Notes: generated from the letters alone by a model not told the origin. A stretch of DNA of 64,000 bases from CAYFSS01 sp964345975 (GCA_964345975.1 CAYFSS010000002.1:1-64000), one strand, 5' to 3'. Positions 44,110-53,600 are shown, numbered from the stretch's first letter. Numbers and translations are program-made.

Positions 44110-44784
44110 GTGTCAAGAAATTTTTTGACCTTAGCTAAATCTGCTGAGGTTTATTTGGAGTTCAAGCGATCTCAGTTTTATTCAGCCTGTAAGCCTGTTA
44201 ATTCTGAAGAAGAGGCGAAGGCTTTTTTGGACGAACGTCGTGCCCTTCGGCCATCAGCCAATCATCATTGTTATGCTTGGATTATCGGATCGTCACGGGG
44301 TGATCAGAGGTATCAACGATATTCAGATGACGGTGAACCCCATGGCACTGCCGGTCCGCCGATCTTCAATGTCCTCGAACGAGGTGGCATTGAAGATGCA
44401 GTGATTGTCGTTACGAGGATCTTTGGTGGGACACTTCTTGGCACGGGCGGTTTAGTCCAAGCCTATGGCAGCTCAGCATCGGAAGTGGTCAAAGCTGCAG
44501 GACTTTCCGAATATCGCATGCTTGAACGCTATCAAGTCCTCCTCAGCTATCCTGCGTATTATAGTTTCCAGACCTACCTAACAGAAGCACCGGTGAAGGT
44601 CTTGAGTGAAAGTTTTGCCGTCGATGTAGAACTGGAACTTGCGCTTGACCTCAATGAAGTCCCCGCTCTCGAAGCCGCTATCCAGGCGGCCAGTCGAGGT
44701 GAGGCGATTGTTGAAAGACTCGATCCCGAGTATTTCGCGGTCCCGTTGTCTTCGGAATCCGAAAGTGAGAACAACCATGGATGA
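44110..44784 (+). CDS. YigZ/IMPACT-family protein
   Basis: A 224-residue member of the YigZ/IMPACT (UPF0029) family. The N-terminal domain shows EFKRSQFYSACKPV, HHCYAW, FSDDGEP-like YSDDGEPHGTAGPP and TRIFGGTLLGTGGLVQAYG; a C-terminal ferredoxin-like domain follows. Eukaryotic IMPACT affects translation control through Gcn1; the bacterial role is unknown. GTG 44110 is the preferred start because AAGGGGGAAG lies just upstream; ATG 44089 overlaps a promoter -10. The next gene starts eight bases before its stop. Confidence 0.9.
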   Translation: MSRNFLTLAKSAEVYLEFKRSQFYSACKPVNSEEEAKAFLDERRALRPSANHHCYAWIIGSSRGDQRYQRYSDDGEPHGTAGPPIFNVLERGGIEDAVIVVTRIFGGTLLGTGGLVQAYGSSASEVVKAAGLSEYRMLERYQVLLSYPAYYSFQTYLTEAPVKVLSESFAVDVELELALDLNEVPALEAAIQAASRGEAIVERLDPEYFAVPLSSESESENNHG

Positions 44785-45547
44785 AATCAAAACCCATGAA
44801 ATATTCTTAGCCGTGCTCATCGATGCCGATAATATTTCATATACGAACATCACCGCCCTTATGGAAGAGGTGAATAAATACGGAATCGCCACCGTGAAAC
44901 GAGTCTATGGCGACTGGACATCGCCTCAGCTGGCTGCCTGGAAGAATGCTCTCCAAGATTATGCCATCACTCCAATTCAACAGTTCAGCTACACAACGGG
45001 TAAGAATGCTACCGACTCTGCGCTCATCATCGATGCGATGGATCTACTCTATTCGAAGAGTCTCGATGGCTTTTGTTTAGTGTCAAGCGACTCCGATTTT
45101 ACGAGACTAGCTACCCGCTTGCGAGAAGCGGGGAAATTCGTCTATGGCTTTGGTGAGAAGAAGACGCCCAATGCATTTATCGCTGCATGTGATCGATTCT
45201 TCTACCTCGAGGTCTTAAAGCGCGAGGAGAGGCGCAAGCTTGCCGGACAGAAGAATTCGGTGCCGAAACCGGAGCGACAAAGGAAGAAGAAGGAGGAGAA
45301 TCCTTTTGATGATAAATTCCTGGACTTCGTTTTCGATGCAATTGAAGACTTAGCGGATGAAACCGGCTGGGTTTTCTTAGCTGATATCGGGAATCTTCTC
45401 ATGCGTAAAGACCCGTCCTTTGACCCTAGAAATTATGGTTTCAAGAAATTGACACCTCTTATTCGTGAAGTTCCCGGACTGGAAATTGAGGATCGCCCTA
45501 CCAATAAGAGCAATATTCGCCATATCTACGTTCGCATCAAGGACTAA
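44777..45547 (+). CDS. NYN-domain protein with C-terminal LOTUS (OST-HTH) domain
   Basis: A 256-residue protein. The N-terminal NYN/LabA domain (PIN-like nuclease fold) has the acidic residues expected of a metal-dependent RNase: Asp16 and Asp18 in LIDADN, Asp80 in ATDSALIIDAMD, and Asp105/Asp107 in SSDSDF. A basic linker (PKPERQRKKKEE) leads to an OST-HTH/LOTUS domain at about 178-255, which in other proteins binds RNA, including G-quadruplexes. Thus RNA cleavage or binding is likely but untested. ATG 44777 overlaps the YigZ stop, so the two are translationally coupled; the much longer open frame back to 44639 lies inside the YigZ gene. Confidence 0.9.
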   Translation: MDEIKTHEIFLAVLIDADNISYTNITALMEEVNKYGIATVKRVYGDWTSPQLAAWKNALQDYAITPIQQFSYTTGKNATDSALIIDAMDLLYSKSLDGFCLVSSDSDFTRLATRLREAGKFVYGFGEKKTPNAFIAACDRFFYLEVLKREERRKLAGQKNSVPKPERQRKKKEENPFDDKFLDFVFDAIEDLADETGWVFLADIGNLLMRKDPSFDPRNYGFKKLTPLIREVPGLEIEDRPTNKSNIRHIYVRIKD

Positions 45548-45650
45548 GAGAACGCTAAGCATTCGTTCACCCCATTGACTTGCTCATTAGCCTTTAAGTG
45601 TGCAATGTGCAAATCAAACCACCCTTGTTGCATGGAAGAGAGCAGAGTAA

Positions 45651-46559
45651 ATGACACAAGCACCTAAGACAGAGCGACTGTATCCGGATGAACAAGCAGG
45701 AACCCTAGCAGTTATTCTACGATTTCTTAAAGGTATTCTTATTGGGATAGGCGCCATATTACCCGGTTTATCGGGTGGTGTCTTATCCGTTATCTTCGGT
45801 CTATATCAGCCCATCCTGGATTTACTCAGTAAGTTTACTGATCGCTTCGTCCGGAGACTCAAGTATCTTTTTCCGGTCATCTTGGGCGCAGGCTTGGGGA
45901 TCCTTATCTTCTCCGTCTTTGTTTCGTATGCTTTCGAAAGTTATCAAGTCATCTTCGTCTGTCTCTTCATAGGATTTGTCATCGGCACTCTGCCATCTTT
46001 ATGGCGTACCGCCGGTCTACAAGGCCGAAGTACGACGGACATCATCACCTTGCTGATAGCAACCGCCGGGATCTACCTTAGTCTCACCATGATTTCCCAA
46101 GTTCAAATGGGTACCATTTCGGATAGCTTTCTCAATTGGGTTGTAGCCGGAGCACTGATTGGTTTAGGCATGATCGTACCCGGGATGAGTCCTTCTAATT
46201 TCTTGATCTACTTTGGCATGTACGATCGGATGACCGATGCTATCAAGGGTTTTGATTTTGCCGTCATCATCCCTCTGATGTTGGGAGCCTTATTGTCGGT
46301 CTTAATCTTCTCGCGCCTCGTCAATTCTTTGCTTGAAAAGCACTACTCCATCTTCTATCACATCATTGTCGGTTTGGTCATTGGTTCGACGATAGCTATC
46401 GTACCGCAAGTTATTGTGCCCGGATTCAGTGCCCCCAGTCTCAAAGCCATGGGATTAAGCCTACCGGTGACCGTGGTATTAGCCCTTGTGGCGCTCGCAC
46501 TTGGAGCTTTGTTTTCATTTGCCTTCTCCAAGTTTGAAGATCGGGTCGAGAGAGAATGA
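45651..46559 (+). CDS. DUF368-family undecaprenyl-phosphate transporter-like membrane protein
   Basis: A 302-residue polytopic protein. Two repeated motifs, ILPGLSGGVLSVIFG and IVPGMSPSNFLIYFG, mark DUF368; members (PopT) were recently shown to return undecaprenyl phosphate across the membrane for reuse in cell wall synthesis. About eight to ten hydrophobic segments are visible. The start is ATG 45651, within GAGAGCAGAGTAA upstream. It precedes rel by about 100 bases on the same strand, with a probable rel promoter between. Confidence 0.88.
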   Translation: MTQAPKTERLYPDEQAGTLAVILRFLKGILIGIGAILPGLSGGVLSVIFGLYQPILDLLSKFTDRFVRRLKYLFPVILGAGLGILIFSVFVSYAFESYQVIFVCLFIGFVIGTLPSLWRTAGLQGRSTTDIITLLIATAGIYLSLTMISQVQMGTISDSFLNWVVAGALIGLGMIVPGMSPSNFLIYFGMYDRMTDAIKGFDFAVIIPLMLGALLSVLIFSRLVNSLLEKHYSIFYHIIVGLVIGSTIAIVPQVIVPGFSAPSLKAMGLSLPVTVVLALVALALGALFSFAFSKFEDRVERE

Positions 46560-46618
46560 TCGGTTAGGCTTTTTGATGATGTGAAGCTGCGTATCGCCTT
46601 AGACTTGCCTTAGCGGTG

Positions 46619-46624
46619 TATAAT
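46619..46624 (+). promoter_or_regulatory. Probable -10 box of rel
   Basis: TATAAT at 46619-46624 is a consensus -10; the -35 region (GCCTTA at 46596-46601) is weak. It lies about 35 bases before the rel start. Confidence 0.45.
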
Positions 46625-46657
46625 ATAGAGTACTTTATAAGGCTAGGAGGTGAGCTT

Positions 46658-49057
46658 ATGCAGGATAAACGGAGAAAGAGTGAAGAAACCGCTTCAGCCG
46701 GATTTGCAAGCTCCCAGTTATTGGACAGAAACATCTCACCTGTTGAGAACCGCAATTATACCGCCGAAGTCGAAGAAGAAATTGCTCGCCTTCGTCGTTA
46801 CGTGAGAAGCGCGAATCCCGACGCAGATCTCACGCAGTTTGAGTTGGCCATAACAACGGCTCGTAATGCCCATGCCAGCCAACGCAGAAAGAACGGCGAA
46901 CCTTACATCCTTCATCCTCTTTCTGTTGCTATCATCCTGACCGATCTTGATTTAGATCTCGACACGCTGAGTGCGGCTCTCTTGCATGATACGGTCGAGG
47001 ATACAAATCTCAGTCTTGGTGAAATTCGCAAACAGTTTGGCGACAACGTTGCCGATATTGTCGATGGTGTGACAAAACTCGAGAAGATGAGCTTCACTTC
47101 ACAAGAAGAGCTCCAAGCGGAGAATTTCCGCAAAATGTTCCTAGCCATGGCAAAGGATATCCGAGTCGTCTTAGTGAAGCTTGCGGATCGTTTGCACAAT
47201 ATGCGAACCATGAAGCACCTGCCGCCCGGGAAGCAAGCTGCGATTTCAAGAGAAACCCTCGATATCTATGCGCCTTTGGCGGATAGACTTGGTGTCTATC
47301 GCTGGAAATGGGAGCTGGAAGATCTATGTCTTCGTTATATTGACCCGGAAGCTTTCTATGAGCTCGTAGGATCCATTGCCCAAAAACGAGGTCAACGCGA
47401 GCGTTTCCTGGAACGTGTCATTCTCGATATCAGTCGAGCCATTGAAAAGATGGGAATCGATAGTGAAGTCGAGGGAAGACCTAAGCATTTTTACAGCATC
47501 TATCGCAAGATGAAGATGAAGGATAGACGGCTTGAGCAAATCTATGATCTCTTTGCTTGTCGCATCATCGTCAATACGGTCGCAGATTGTTATGCCGTCT
47601 TAGGTTTAGTGCATGAAATGTATCACCCAATGAGTGGTCGTTTCAAAGATTATATTGCAGTCCCTAAGCCCAACCACTACCAGTCCCTTCATACAACGGT
47701 CTTCGGCCCCGGCGGCTTCCCCTTTGAAATACAGATCCGCACCCATGAGATGCATCGCATCGCAGAGCTTGGTATTGCAGCGCATTGGAAATACAAAGCA
47801 GGCATTGGCGATCCTGATAAGTCGCAGAAGTTGGACCAGAATATGGGCTGGCTGAAACAGCTCTTGGATTGGCAGAAAGATCTCAGTGATTCCGATGAGT
47901 TCATGGCGAGTTTGAAGACCGAATTAGTCGCCGATGAGGTCTTTGTCTTTACACCGGTTGGTGATGTTATCTCACTGCCCATGGGATCCGTACCGATCGA
48001 TTTTGCTTATAGCATCCACAGCGGTGTCGGAAACCACATGTATGCAGCGAAGGTCAACGGCAACATCGTTTCACTTGACTATGAACTCCAAACCGGGGAC
48101 ATCGTCGAGGTCCTAACCTCAGAACGAGTGAGTGGTCCCAGCCACGACTGGCTTAAACTGGTTAAGAGCGGTACAGCTCGAAATAAGATCAATCACTTCT
48201 TTAAGCAACAACGTCGTAGCGAAAATGTCGCACGTGGCCGTAGTATTCTGGAAGAGGAAATTCGTCGCCTCGGCTTCCGCTTTAAGGATCTGGTGCATGA
48301 AGACTTCTACGAACCTTTCCTAGAACGTTACTCATATCGCAGCTTAGATGATCTCTATGCAGCTTTGGGCGTAACCAATAGTGGAATGACAGCCCAACGC
48401 GTTGCGCCTCGTCTGCGAGATGCCTATGTCAAATCTCTAAGTCCGGATGAGCGCAGCGAGCTAGGCTATTACATGAATTCAAATGGACAACTCGTCTATG
48501 ATCCTGAGGTTGTCAAGCTTCGAAAGGCTGTTGAAGACGGGCAGAAGATCCAAAAAGATAGCAAGCGGAAGAGCAACGAGCTTGGGATCGAAGTGGACGG
48601 GATCGAAAACTGCAAAGTCATGTTGGCCCAATGTTGTTCCCCGGTACCGGGCGATGCCATCATTGGCTTCATCACGCGCGGCCGAGGGGTGACCGTTCAC
48701 CGCCAAAATTGCTCAAACATCAGGACTATCCTGGAGCGATCACAACTTGGACCTTCGGAGATAGAGCAAGCATCGAGACTCATTTCAGTTCGTTGGGATG
48801 AAGATACGAGTGAGCGGAGCTATTATCCGGTCGACCTCCGAATCTTGGCCCATGACCGGAGTCATTTATTTGCCGACATATCGAGCGCGATCGGTGATGA
48901 GCATGTCACCATTACAGCAGGTTCGATGTCTTCTGTGAAGGACGTTACCGCTACGCTCTACATCACCATCGAAGTCAATGGAACTGAGCAAGCGAACCGC
49001 GTCATCGGGCGTATTCGTGCCATTCCTGACGTTCTGGATGTCAAACGAGGGAAGTAA
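46658..49057 (+). CDS. rel: Bifunctional (p)ppGpp synthetase/hydrolase
   Basis: Rel makes and breaks the stringent-response alarmone (p)ppGpp. The 799-residue protein has a hydrolase HD domain with HDTVEDT (about 110-116), so hydrolysis should be active, and a synthetase domain with CRIIVNTVADCY, then VPKPNHYQSLHT and IQIRTHEMHRIAELG. TGS (VFTPVGDVISLP), a helical region, a zinc-finger-like segment (LAQCCSPVPGD) and a C-terminal ACT domain follow. ATG 46658 is used because GCTAGGAGGTGAGC precedes it; the open frame extends upstream without homology. It is the only long alarmone enzyme in the window. Confidence 0.97.
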   Translation: MQDKRRKSEETASAGFASSQLLDRNISPVENRNYTAEVEEEIARLRRYVRSANPDADLTQFELAITTARNAHASQRRKNGEPYILHPLSVAIILTDLDLDLDTLSAALLHDTVEDTNLSLGEIRKQFGDNVADIVDGVTKLEKMSFTSQEELQAENFRKMFLAMAKDIRVVLVKLADRLHNMRTMKHLPPGKQAAISRETLDIYAPLADRLGVYRWKWELEDLCLRYIDPEAFYELVGSIAQKRGQRERFLERVILDISRAIEKMGIDSEVEGRPKHFYSIYRKMKMKDRRLEQIYDLFACRIIVNTVADCYAVLGLVHEMYHPMSGRFKDYIAVPKPNHYQSLHTTVFGPGGFPFEIQIRTHEMHRIAELGIAAHWKYKAGIGDPDKSQKLDQNMGWLKQLLDWQKDLSDSDEFMASLKTELVADEVFVFTPVGDVISLPMGSVPIDFAYSIHSGVGNHMYAAKVNGNIVSLDYELQTGDIVEVLTSERVSGPSHDWLKLVKSGTARNKINHFFKQQRRSENVARGRSILEEEIRRLGFRFKDLVHEDFYEPFLERYSYRSLDDLYAALGVTNSGMTAQRVAPRLRDAYVKSLSPDERSELGYYMNSNGQLVYDPEVVKLRKAVEDGQKIQKDSKRKSNELGIEVDGIENCKVMLAQCCSPVPGDAIIGFITRGRGVTVHRQNCSNIRTILERSQLGPSEIEQASRLISVRWDEDTSERSYYPVDLRILAHDRSHLFADISSAIGDEHVTITAGSMSSVKDVTATLYITIEVNGTEQANRVIGRIRAIPDVLDVKRGK

Positions 49058-49102
49058 CCCTAACAAGTCTCTAACGACCACCCTTAGCAAAAGATGGACA
49101 AA

Positions 49103-49143
49103 CAAAAGCCCTTCGGAATTTTCCTTGAAAAATCCGGAGGGCT
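49103..49143 (-). terminator. Terminator of the RNase J gene
   Basis: On the minus strand AGCCCTCCGGAtttt pairs with the complementary arm over a short loop and is followed by TTTTGTTTG. It also lies just after rel, ending both. Confidence 0.85.
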
Positions 49144-49175
49144 AATAATATCTTCTTGAATCTTCTTGAATCTAA

Positions 49176-51323
49176 TTAACCTTCGAGCACCGTAATGAGC
49201 ACCACCGGTTTACGTCCGGTTTCACGGAAGAGATAATTCTCTATGCTTAAGCGGAATTTAGCACTCTCAAGTGCCTTCCGTAAATTCCCGCCTTGGCCTT
49301 TGTTTCGCTCAAGATATTTCTGCACATGTTCCAAGGTTCGTTCTTCTAATTTATCCGTATCGGACTCAAAGAAGAAACCGTAAGAAACGAGGGCGGGGAG
49401 GCCACGCAGTCGGCCATTTCTCGAGTCCAATGTGAGCGAGATACTCAACACGCCATCGTCCATGAGGCGATTGCGTTCCTGTAAAGTTTCCGTGTTTGCG
49501 GGGCTGAAGGTGCGCCCGTCCATTAGGATAGGGTTTGCAGAAGTGTAGCCTACGACATCGGCAAAGTTGTCGCTACATGCAAAGACATCACCATTATTTA
49601 GGATGAAGATGTTTTCCCACGCTGTACCCAGTTCATGGGATAACTCCGCATGATGATGTAGCATACGATATTCGCCGTGAATTGGGATGAAGTACTTAGG
49701 CTTGATGAGGCTGTGAAGGAGACGGATCTCTTCTCTGTGAGCGTGGCCTGAGACGTGGACATCTGCTAATTGAGAGTACACGACATGCGCCCCACGCTTG
49801 TATAGCTCATCGATGACCCGGAAGATGGATTTCTCATTACCGGGGATGGGTGTGGCGGAGATGATGATCGTATCGGATTCGTTGACTTGGAAATTGCGAT
49901 GCTCGGCATAGGCGATGCGGGTTAAGGCTGCCAACGGCTCGCCTTGACTTCCGGTCATGACAATGCACAGTTCATGATCCTTATACTTTCTCACATCGTC
50001 CAACTCAATCAACGTATCTTGCTTCATATGAATATAACCAAGATCGTTTGCGGAGCCGAAGACGTTCAACATGCTTCGGCCCAGAAGGACCACTTTGCGA
50101 CCATGGGCTTCGGCTGCGGTCACGATTTGCTGGACACGGTGCACGTTGGATGAGAAGGTGGCGACGAAGATGCGGCCATCGGCTTTTGAAAATTGTTCTT
50201 CAAATGCCTCGCCGACCGAGCTCTCGGACATCGAAAAGCCTTCTCGCTCAACGTTTGTGCTTTCACAAAGAAACAGTAAAACACCCTCTTCACCAAGTTC
50301 AGCCAGGCGCGCCAAATTGATGGGATCCCCATGAATGGGCGTGAAGTCCACCTTAAAGTCACCCGAATGAATGACGATGCCTGCCGGAGTATGGAGGGCT
50401 AAGGCACACGCATCTGCAATGGAGTGATTCACATGGATGAATTCAACTTCAAAGGCACCACGCTTAATCGTATCGCCAGCTTTGACAATGTTGATCAGAT
50501 GCACTTGGTCCGGTGCACCCTTATCTCTCAACTTATGGTCGATCAGTTTGGCCGTAAGAGGCGTGCAATAAATCGGAGCCGAAACACGTCGGACCAGCCA
50601 GGGGAGGGCACCGATATGATCTTCATGACCATGCGTGATGAAGATGCCACGGACTTTGTCGCGACGACTGAAGATATAGTCCATATCCGGGACAATGAGG
50701 TCAATCCCCGGATGCATTTCATCAGGGAAGGCAGTTCCTACATCGACCAGTATGATGTCATCACCATACTCATAGGCATACATGTTCTTGCCGACTTCAA
50801 GCAATCCCCCTAGGGGGATGACCCTAACGGAGTTCTTGGGAGCCTCGGGGAATTTATCCTGAATTTTCTGTGGCAATTGAATGCTGGATGCACGCTGGAA
50901 GCGGTTTTCGAAACGATTACCTCTTTGGCTCTCGGATTTCATAGCATCGATTTGAGGGGAGACATTGGCATGTTCTAAGCGAATTCTAGGTTCTGTGCGA
51001 CGGGATCGCTTGACTTGGGGTTTGCGCCTTGTAGAACTTTGAGTTCTACGCTCTCTCGAAGAACTTTCAGGTTCCTGATGGCTTGATGTTCGACGACCCT
51101 GAGATTGGGCAGGACGACGTCTTGGGCGACGTGGACGAGTCGTTGTAAATTCATCAGAAGTCTTTTCTTCGCTTCTTTGACCTCTACCGGGACGTCGTTC
51201 ATGGTTTTGCTGAGTGCTTGTTTCAGGTCTACGCCTGCGATTCTTAGGACGAGCGCTATCCTTCTGCGTGTTATCTAGCGCAGAAGAAGGGCGTCGCCTC
51301 GAGCGACTTGGGTTGTCTGTCAT
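49176..51323 (-). CDS. rnj: Ribonuclease J with long disordered N-terminal extension
   Basis: RNase J is the metallo-beta-lactamase/beta-CASP nuclease that acts in mRNA decay and rRNA maturation as a 5' exonuclease and endonuclease. The core from about residue 166 (RVIPLGGLLEVGKNM) holds the metal motif HGHEDH (231-236), then SIADACAL, HSGDFKVDF and the C-terminal RGLPALV. Before it lie about 160 residues rich in Arg, Ser, Gln and Glu with RRRP and RRPRRR patches, predicted disordered; standard RNase J (about 555 residues) lacks them. The tail could bind RNA or ribosomes. The ATG (51321-51323) follows TTGAAAGGTAG on the minus strand. Confidence 0.95.
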   Translation of the reverse strand: MTDNPSRSRRRPSSALDNTQKDSARPKNRRRRPETSTQQNHERRPGRGQRSEEKTSDEFTTTRPRRPRRRPAQSQGRRTSSHQEPESSSRERRTQSSTRRKPQVKRSRRTEPRIRLEHANVSPQIDAMKSESQRGNRFENRFQRASSIQLPQKIQDKFPEAPKNSVRVIPLGGLLEVGKNMYAYEYGDDIILVDVGTAFPDEMHPGIDLIVPDMDYIFSRRDKVRGIFITHGHEDHIGALPWLVRRVSAPIYCTPLTAKLIDHKLRDKGAPDQVHLINIVKAGDTIKRGAFEVEFIHVNHSIADACALALHTPAGIVIHSGDFKVDFTPIHGDPINLARLAELGEEGVLLFLCESTNVEREGFSMSESSVGEAFEEQFSKADGRIFVATFSSNVHRVQQIVTAAEAHGRKVVLLGRSMLNVFGSANDLGYIHMKQDTLIELDDVRKYKDHELCIVMTGSQGEPLAALTRIAYAEHRNFQVNESDTIIISATPIPGNEKSIFRVIDELYKRGAHVVYSQLADVHVSGHAHREEIRLLHSLIKPKYFIPIHGEYRMLHHHAELSHELGTAWENIFILNNGDVFACSDNFADVVGYTSANPILMDGRTFSPANTETLQERNRLMDDGVLSISLTLDSRNGRLRGLPALVSYGFFFESDTDKLEERTLEHVQKYLERNKGQGGNLRKALESAKFRLSIENYLFRETGRKPVVLITVLEG

Positions 51324-51655
51324 AAACTACCTTTCAAAATTCGCTGCCCTACGTCCACGCTGTAGATGTTGATACACAGTAGCGCCGTGGGAGCGTTGAG
51401 ACAAATTTCACAGACACAGATCCGAGGATTTCCAGTCCAAAATATAACTGTGGGTGAAAAGAAAGCTTCAATTAGAGTAGCGGATTATCGATGGATCAAC
51501 AAGGGAAGAATTGCAAAGATGTGATTAACAGCTAAAGAAACCGCAGAATATGGTAAATTCAAGTAAACTTGCTGTAATGAATTACCAGTGTGTCACTTGA
51601 CTCCGAGGCAATCATGTAAGCAGGAGATTGGTGACTAATAAGGAGTATATAGTAA
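51324..51655. other. Divergent intergenic region between RNase J and the oxidoreductase
   Basis: The 330-base gap has no gene. A minus-strand promoter is possible, with TTGAAG (complement of 51466-51471) and TATATT or TTATAT near 51441-51447. No clear plus-strand promoter was found, although several A/T-rich -10-like boxes precede the oxidoreductase. Confidence 0.5.
51441..51471 (-). promoter_or_regulatory. Possible promoter of the RNase J gene
   Basis: On the minus strand TTGAAG and TATATT (19 bases apart) or TTATAT (18 apart) face the rnj gene, leaving a leader of about 110 bases. Confidence 0.4.
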
Positions 51656-53179
51656 ATGAAACAATATGATCTCATCGTCATCGGTACCGGGGCAGCGAAT
51701 ATCGTGACGGACGCAGCAGTTCAAGCAGGAAAGAGCGTAGCATTGGTCGAACGCCGTCACCTTGGTGGTACGTGTCTCAATCATGGATGTATTCCAACGA
51801 AAGTTCTTTGCTCTATTGCAGATATTGTTGTCGAGAGTAAGAAATATGAAAGCCTAGGCATTAAGTCTGAGCCGCTTGAAGCTAATTGGGATTCTGTTCG
51901 TGAACGTGTGTTCCGTACGATCGAAGATCAACGCGGCTTCCTCGATGAATATTATGAGAAGATGGAAGGCCTTGACTTATATCGTGGCACGGCCAAATTC
52001 ATCGGTAACAAGGAATTGGTCGTCGAAGATGATGGGAATGAAATTGCTCACATCAAAGGTGAGAAGATTCTTGTTGCAACCGGCGGGCGAGCAAGAGTTC
52101 CGGACATCGATGGCATCGATAAGATCAAGTATTTGACCTCTGAATCCTTCTTCGACCGTGAGACGTATCCGGTCGAGGTACCTAAGTCGATGATCCTCGT
52201 TGGAGGAGGCCCCATCGGGATTGAATTTGCGCATCTCTTCGAAGCCTTTGGCACCAAAGTCACCATAATTCAAAGAAACGTTAGGCTCGTTCCGAAATCG
52301 GATGAAGCTTTGAGTGAAACGATTGCAGCAGCCTTTGAAACCAGAAGAATTCATACGCTATTTTCCCAAGATGCAGTATCGGTCGAACCAACCGATCAAG
52401 GGGTAAAGCTAACAACCAAGCATAGAGATACCGGCGAAGAGCAGACCTTTGAAGCAGAGACGATTTTCTTTTCTTCCGGCATCGAAAGCGTCAACGATCT
52501 GCTTGATCCGAAGGCCTCAGGCCTTGAGCTGGATGATCGTGGTTGGATCCCGACCAATGAATATCTCGAGAGTAATGTCCCCGGGATCTATGTCTTGGGA
52601 GATGCTAACGGCCTCATGCAGCTACGTCATAAGGCTAATTATGAAGCTGAGATTCTGTGGCATAACCTCTATATCGCTAAATCGCCTGAGGAGTGGCGTG
52701 CCGCCGACTATCGCTATGTGCCTTATGTAACCTACAGTTCACCCCAAATGGCACAAGTTGGTATGACTGAAGCCGATGTAAAGAAAGCCGGGATTTCTTA
52801 TGAGATTTCGACCCTTGCGTATAGTGATACGGCTAAGGGAGCTGCTTTGGGGTTTGATGATGCATCGGCTGCCTACACAAAGGTGATCTTGGAAAAAGAA
52901 ACCGAGAAGATTCTCGGGGTTCATATCGTTGGTTATCAAGCTTCCATCCTCATCCAGGGCTATGTCTATCTCATGCAGGCCGGAGCTGATAGGGCACCGG
53001 AACTTGGAGACTATGCTTCTGAGGAAGCAAGACGAGCCAGAGCAGCAGACACCGTAAAATATTCACCTAATACGGCTTCTGCAATCAATCACGCGATGAC
53101 GGCTCATCCGTCGCTCGGAGAAGTAACAGCTTGGGCATTCTCTTGGAATCGCTGGGATCAAGGGATCGGAAGTCCGTAA
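51656..53179 (+). CDS. Pyridine nucleotide-disulfide oxidoreductase (dihydrolipoamide/mercuric reductase family)
   Basis: A 507-residue class I flavin disulfide oxidoreductase. The FAD loop IGTGAANIV is slightly unusual (GxGxxN), the redox pair is Cys40 and Cys45 in GGTCLNHGCIPTK, the NAD loop is VGGGPIGIEFAHLF, and the dimer-interface base-acid pair is in TAHPSLGE. It is longer than lipoamide dehydrogenase because of an insert before that motif (about 455-480, with EEARRARAAD). No pyruvate dehydrogenase genes are nearby, so its partner is unknown; mycothione- or lipoamide-type activity are both possible. The ATG follows ATAAGGAGTATATAGTAA. Confidence 0.88.
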   Translation: MKQYDLIVIGTGAANIVTDAAVQAGKSVALVERRHLGGTCLNHGCIPTKVLCSIADIVVESKKYESLGIKSEPLEANWDSVRERVFRTIEDQRGFLDEYYEKMEGLDLYRGTAKFIGNKELVVEDDGNEIAHIKGEKILVATGGRARVPDIDGIDKIKYLTSESFFDRETYPVEVPKSMILVGGGPIGIEFAHLFEAFGTKVTIIQRNVRLVPKSDEALSETIAAAFETRRIHTLFSQDAVSVEPTDQGVKLTTKHRDTGEEQTFEAETIFFSSGIESVNDLLDPKASGLELDDRGWIPTNEYLESNVPGIYVLGDANGLMQLRHKANYEAEILWHNLYIAKSPEEWRAADYRYVPYVTYSSPQMAQVGMTEADVKKAGISYEISTLAYSDTAKGAALGFDDASAAYTKVILEKETEKILGVHIVGYQASILIQGYVYLMQAGADRAPELGDYASEEARRARAADTVKYSPNTASAINHAMTAHPSLGEVTAWAFSWNRWDQGIGSP

Positions 53180-53266
53180 AATTCCCGCTTGCTTGACTTG
53201 CGCTAGCCGTGCTAATATATGCGAGTTATTTTGCCCAGGAGTCTTGGACTGAAGGAGGTGAATGTC

Positions 53267-53527
53267 ATGCCAAATATTTTACAAGCTAAGAAACGTGTGC
53301 GTCAGGCTCAGAAGAGAGCTGAGCGCAACAAACATCATCGCAGCACGCTACGGACCTTCGAGAAGAAAGCTCTGAAGGCTATCGAAGATGGTGCAGAGAA
53401 TGCTGATGACATGTTCATGGAAGCTAAGAAGCGCTTTGATCGTGCGGCAGCAAAGGGACGCGTCCATCGCAATACTGCAGCGCGCCATGTCTCTCGTTTG
53501 CAGAGAGCTCTAAATCGCACGAAGTAA
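53267..53527 (+). CDS. rpsT: 30S ribosomal protein S20
   Basis: An 86-residue basic protein beginning MPNILQAKKRVRQAQKRAERN and ending with SRLQRALNRTK, typical S20. It binds 16S rRNA early in assembly. ATG 53267 follows GAAGGAGGTGAATGTC; the upstream in-frame ATG at 53219 lacks homology. It is followed by a terminator and is probably monocistronic. Confidence 0.96.
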   Translation: MPNILQAKKRVRQAQKRAERNKHHRSTLRTFEKKALKAIEDGAENADDMFMEAKKRFDRAAAKGRVHRNTAARHVSRLQRALNRTK

Positions 53528-53574
53528 GCAACGCATTTAGTGTTTACTATTATAACCAATGCAAATTAGAGAAG

Positions 53575-53600
53575 GCAGGGAGAGATTCCTGCTTTTTTTA
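53575..53600 (+). terminator. Terminator after rpsT
   Basis: GCAGGGA (53575-53581) pairs with TTCCTGC (53586-53592), one G-T pair, over a GAGA loop, followed by seven T residues. Confidence 0.92.
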
